This document shows positions 61,246-64,000 of a DNA stretch of 64,000 nt, in pieces; position 1 is the stretch's first letter, and each line of letters begins with the position of its first letter. The position numbers and the translations under genes are program-made. Origin of the DNA: Dysidea avara (lineage: Eukaryota > Porifera > Demospongiae > Dictyoceratida > Dysideidae); assembly GCF_963678975.1 (NCBI RefSeq), contig NC_089276.1:4737098-4801097 (forward strand), read 5' to 3'. The notes beneath the pieces were generated by a model. The model searched no databases, was not told the origin of the DNA, and worked only from the letters and a program-made list of their open reading frames with translations.

Positions 61246-62050
61246 GAAGGGTGACAAAAATACAGCTAACCAGAAATTAGCTGATGTATTCAGAAGTACA
61301 GTAAATGGCACTCATTTTGAAGGTCTAGTGATTCAACTGATTGTATAGATTTCATGGAAAAGGTTTTAATCGTTGAAGGTCAAGTAGGAGTCATTATGCC
61401 CAGGTTTTATGAAATGATTGTTGAGCATGAAGCTTGTGTTATGTGCACTTCAATGATAGCGTCCGTCTGTAGTCATGTTGGTCTTGGTAGTCTACTCAGA
61501 TCTTTTATGACTAATAGCAACAAAACTCTCAATAACCTCCTAAAATGGAAAGCTGATTTTTAAAATAAAGTGAATTGCCACAATTTATTAAAACATGCTG
61601 TTCAAGAGCAGCAAACTGAGTTTGAAAAGGCCTTACTTGGCCAAGGAGAATATGAATTGGTCACTGAATTAAGCATCTAAAAGTCCCACATTGCAGATAG
61701 TTACAAATAAATGCATAACTGAGGGTTTATGGAAAATATGAAACAAGTTTAATCATTTCATTTTGCCAAATAATTAAATTTTTTACAGCTAATTAAACAT
61801 TCCACCCATGCTAATGGAGCACCCGATGGCTAGTGATCTTATATTGCTAGTCCAGAGTGCTCCCAAGAACTTATTCAGCTCTTTGTTAAACCAGGTGCAT
61901 GCCCACAGCCAGCCACTTACATTGCTAACACACCAGGAAGAGCTGTATCTACAAGTACCGTAGCAAATGCTGCAGCGTCACCATGCAGCAAGCCAGAGAG
62001 TGTGGGATGGGGTAACTTTGGAAATGAAATTACAGTGAATTTTAAATAAT
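61246..62050 (+). pseudogene. Decayed ORF of unknown origin
   Basis: The frame 61354-61563 (MEKVLIVEGQVGVIMPRFYE...) continues past a TAA as HAVQEQQTEFEKALLGQGEY to another stop near 61680. A further open block at about 61855-62050 (ECSQELIQLFVKPGACPQP...) ends TAA. The composition looks protein-like, but no domain was recognised and stops interrupt it. It could be an old transposase or a multi-exon gene. Confidence 0.35.
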
Positions 62051-62089
62051 ACAGCAGATTTGGATGCCATTCTGGTATCTGGAGTCATA

Positions 62090-62790
62090 CTTGACCGTCA
62101 CCTTTGATTTCATAACTTTTTTCACCTAGGCTTTCTTAGACCGCATCACAGCTTGGCTGTTTTTTTTTTTTTTTGTGTAGATATATATAGATGCAACATA
62201 GTTTTGATCACAGTACAAGTACATTTATGAAGTGCGAAAAGACAGGTTGCTACAAGGAACAATAAAGCTCTACACGCTAGTAACCATTGGCTTCCAGAGT
62301 TACTGCCACACAAACCTCATTTATTTAGAAGTTTCATGTAATAATATTATTGTATCATGGAAGGAGGGCATCAGATAGAGCAACAGGATTGAAGTTTCCT
62401 GAGTAAGGAAATGACAGTATCAGTGATACACTGCCTGGGCATTGAGCTTGGCACCTTGTAAATACCAGGCCACTATTCACATTCGCTAGATTTTTGTGTG
62501 AGAATCCAAACTTATTCCCTATACATAGATACGGTGTATGCATATTTACTGCTGGTATATTATCAATGCAAAAAACAGCTAAGCTGTGAAAAGGATGTTA
62601 CCTTTAAAGGTGATTAAGTTGTGAAATTAAAAGTGGCAACCAAGAATGATGTTAGTGTTTATAAATACAGTAGCACATTTATCGGTATTACTGGCCAATT
62701 GGCTGCCACCTTTGAATTTAAAACTTTATTCACCCAAGGTTTGGAGGTTGAATTTTTTTATGGCTAGGCTATTTGTAAGCTTTTTTGCAT
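62090..62790. repeat. Degenerate members of the CAAAAACAGCCAAGCTGT end family
   Basis: Near 62125-62175 the inverse of ACAGCCAAGCTGTGATGCGG is present with a poly-A/T extension. Near 62570-62600 AAAAAACAGCTAAGCTGTGA begins another end, with a partly inverted partner around 62700-62780. These match the termini of the foldback at 41456-41778. Confidence 0.5.
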
Positions 62791-63852
62791 TATAAATAAC
62801 TCAAAAATTGGCTTTGGGGTTTGTTTTCACTCAATATCTTCTTATCTACAGATACAGTGATGTTTGTGAAAGATAGAAGTTAGCTAAGTAATCTGAGAAT
62901 GACAATTAATTGTAGAGAAGATTGGATAAGGTACTGCTGACTTCAATCACTCTTACTGACATGTTTAGATCAGGTGTAACGATATCAGTAAGAATATCAT
63001 GACTGTATATGCTTGTGCCTCATCCTTGTCATTCACCAAGCATAATGTTAGTATGAGACAGCATAGCCAACTCACAATGAATTTTATCTATACACTGCTT
63101 AAATACTGCAGTATTATTGTCAATGATCCAATCTAACTGTAATGAGCAAATAATAATAATAACAGTTCCCTAAAGCACGATTCTAGCATACACAAATAGC
63201 AAGATATACGTTTGCTACAGTTGTACATCAAGTGTGTCGCATGGCCAAAGAAAGTCAGTGTGTTTAGGCATGTGACAGACAAGTGCACATTTTACGGGAA
63301 CCAAGAAAACACAATAGTATTTTTATGCATTTGTACCACAGTAACATCTAAATAGAAATAGCCTTTTTTTTCTGTGAAATATTCCTCTGGGTGCATGTGG
63401 GACATCTCTTCCATACCAAATTTGAACTGAATTGGTCCAGCTGTCTTTAAGATATGCTCTTTTAAAGTTTGTCTTTTTTTTTCTTCATATTTTTTTCTCA
63501 TCTTCTGTTAACTTTTCTTTTTGCACCTCTTACAAAATTACCGAAACTCACACATACTGTATTGGATTCTTTTCAAATTTGGAGGGTATAAAGAACTTAT
63601 TATAGCACATTTATCTTTCAATTGGTGTACAGATTGGCAAAAGTGGTGAAAAGTTACAAGCAACTTTCAAAAAATACAAGTGCAATTTTTTGTTATATCT
63701 GCAGGGTAAATCTACTAACAGAAACAAGCTAAAAATTATATGCAAATAGGCTGATCATTGTAGCATGGACCTTTGTGATTTGAAACTTCTTAGGGTATTA
63801 GATAAAGAGATATAAAGCCAAAACCAAACATGTGAAACAGGCATGATCAAGA

Positions 63853-63990
63853 TACTCTAATAGTACGGTCACAAAGAAATAAAAACAAAAAAAATTGAAA
63901 AATAGTTTAGGGTTCAAACCAGGGATCTCCACACCTATATGCCTAAACCCTTTCTTTACCACTCTACCACTGCTGTCAGTTGCTTGATTT
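63853..63990 (-). mobile_element. tRNA-derived SINE-like head and tail
   Basis: On the minus strand TGGTAGAGTGGTAAAG (A-box-like, about 63956-63971) is followed about 40 bp later by GGTTTGAACCC (B-box-like, about 63910-63920). The RNA would then run into a T-rich stretch and GTGACCGTACTATTAGAGTA at about 63853-63872. No full tRNA cloverleaf was assembled, so a SINE or tRNA pseudogene is likelier than a working tRNA. It may extend past the right edge. Confidence 0.5.
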
Positions 63991-64000
63991 CTATCTTATA

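Overview
The window looks like a gene-and-repeat mosaic from a compact, AT-rich metazoan genome, most likely a demosponge close to Amphimedon. This is an inference. It rests on short GT-AG introns, recognisable animal genes (AGBL4, PUF60, RBM48, an immunoglobulin-domain receptor with a tyrosine-motif tail) and a dense load of small DNA transposons. No bacterial, organellar or viral gene block was seen. All gene models below were spliced by hand from homology, splice sites and reading-frame phase.

Left part (1-9.9 kb): the 5' half of an AGBL4/CCP6-like carboxypeptidase (minus) lies head-to-head with a complete 14-exon PUF60 splicing-factor gene (plus), about 270 bp apart. A single-exon gene for a type II membrane protein (minus, 7851-9353) follows. 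Upstream of it is a foldback repeat whose arms carry YY1-like and X-box-like motifs. Centre-left (9.9-20.1 kb): decayed LINE sequence, then a complete seven-exon RBM48 gene (minus, 12732-20129), whose introns host hAT-type MITEs. PUF60 and RBM48 both act in pre-mRNA splicing.

Middle (20.1-32.6 kb): a transposon graveyard. It holds a MULE-like MITE with a 9-bp target duplication, nested foldbacks, several hAT MITEs with exact 8-bp target duplications, a frameshifted reverse-transcriptase pseudogene (26.0-27.9 kb) and a cluster of palindromic elements.

Right part (32.6-59.6 kb): ten phase-compatible minus-strand exons assemble into one large receptor. It has eight Ig-like domains, one membrane segment and a tail with four tyrosine motifs (YENT, YDFI and two NPAY). 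Six of the eight Ig exons are a duplicated three-domain module (A-B-C and A'-B'-C'). Exon B and about 1.4 kb of its upstream intron are nearly identical between copies, while exons A and C are clearly diverged. This suggests an older duplication with recent homogenisation, or diversifying selection on A and C. The introns carry a ~6.1-kb element containing a 31-bp satellite and a ~4.9-kb insertion, and the two have related ends. The receptor's signal-peptide exon was not found. The last 4 kb holds hairpin MITEs, a decayed ORF and a tRNA-derived SINE head.
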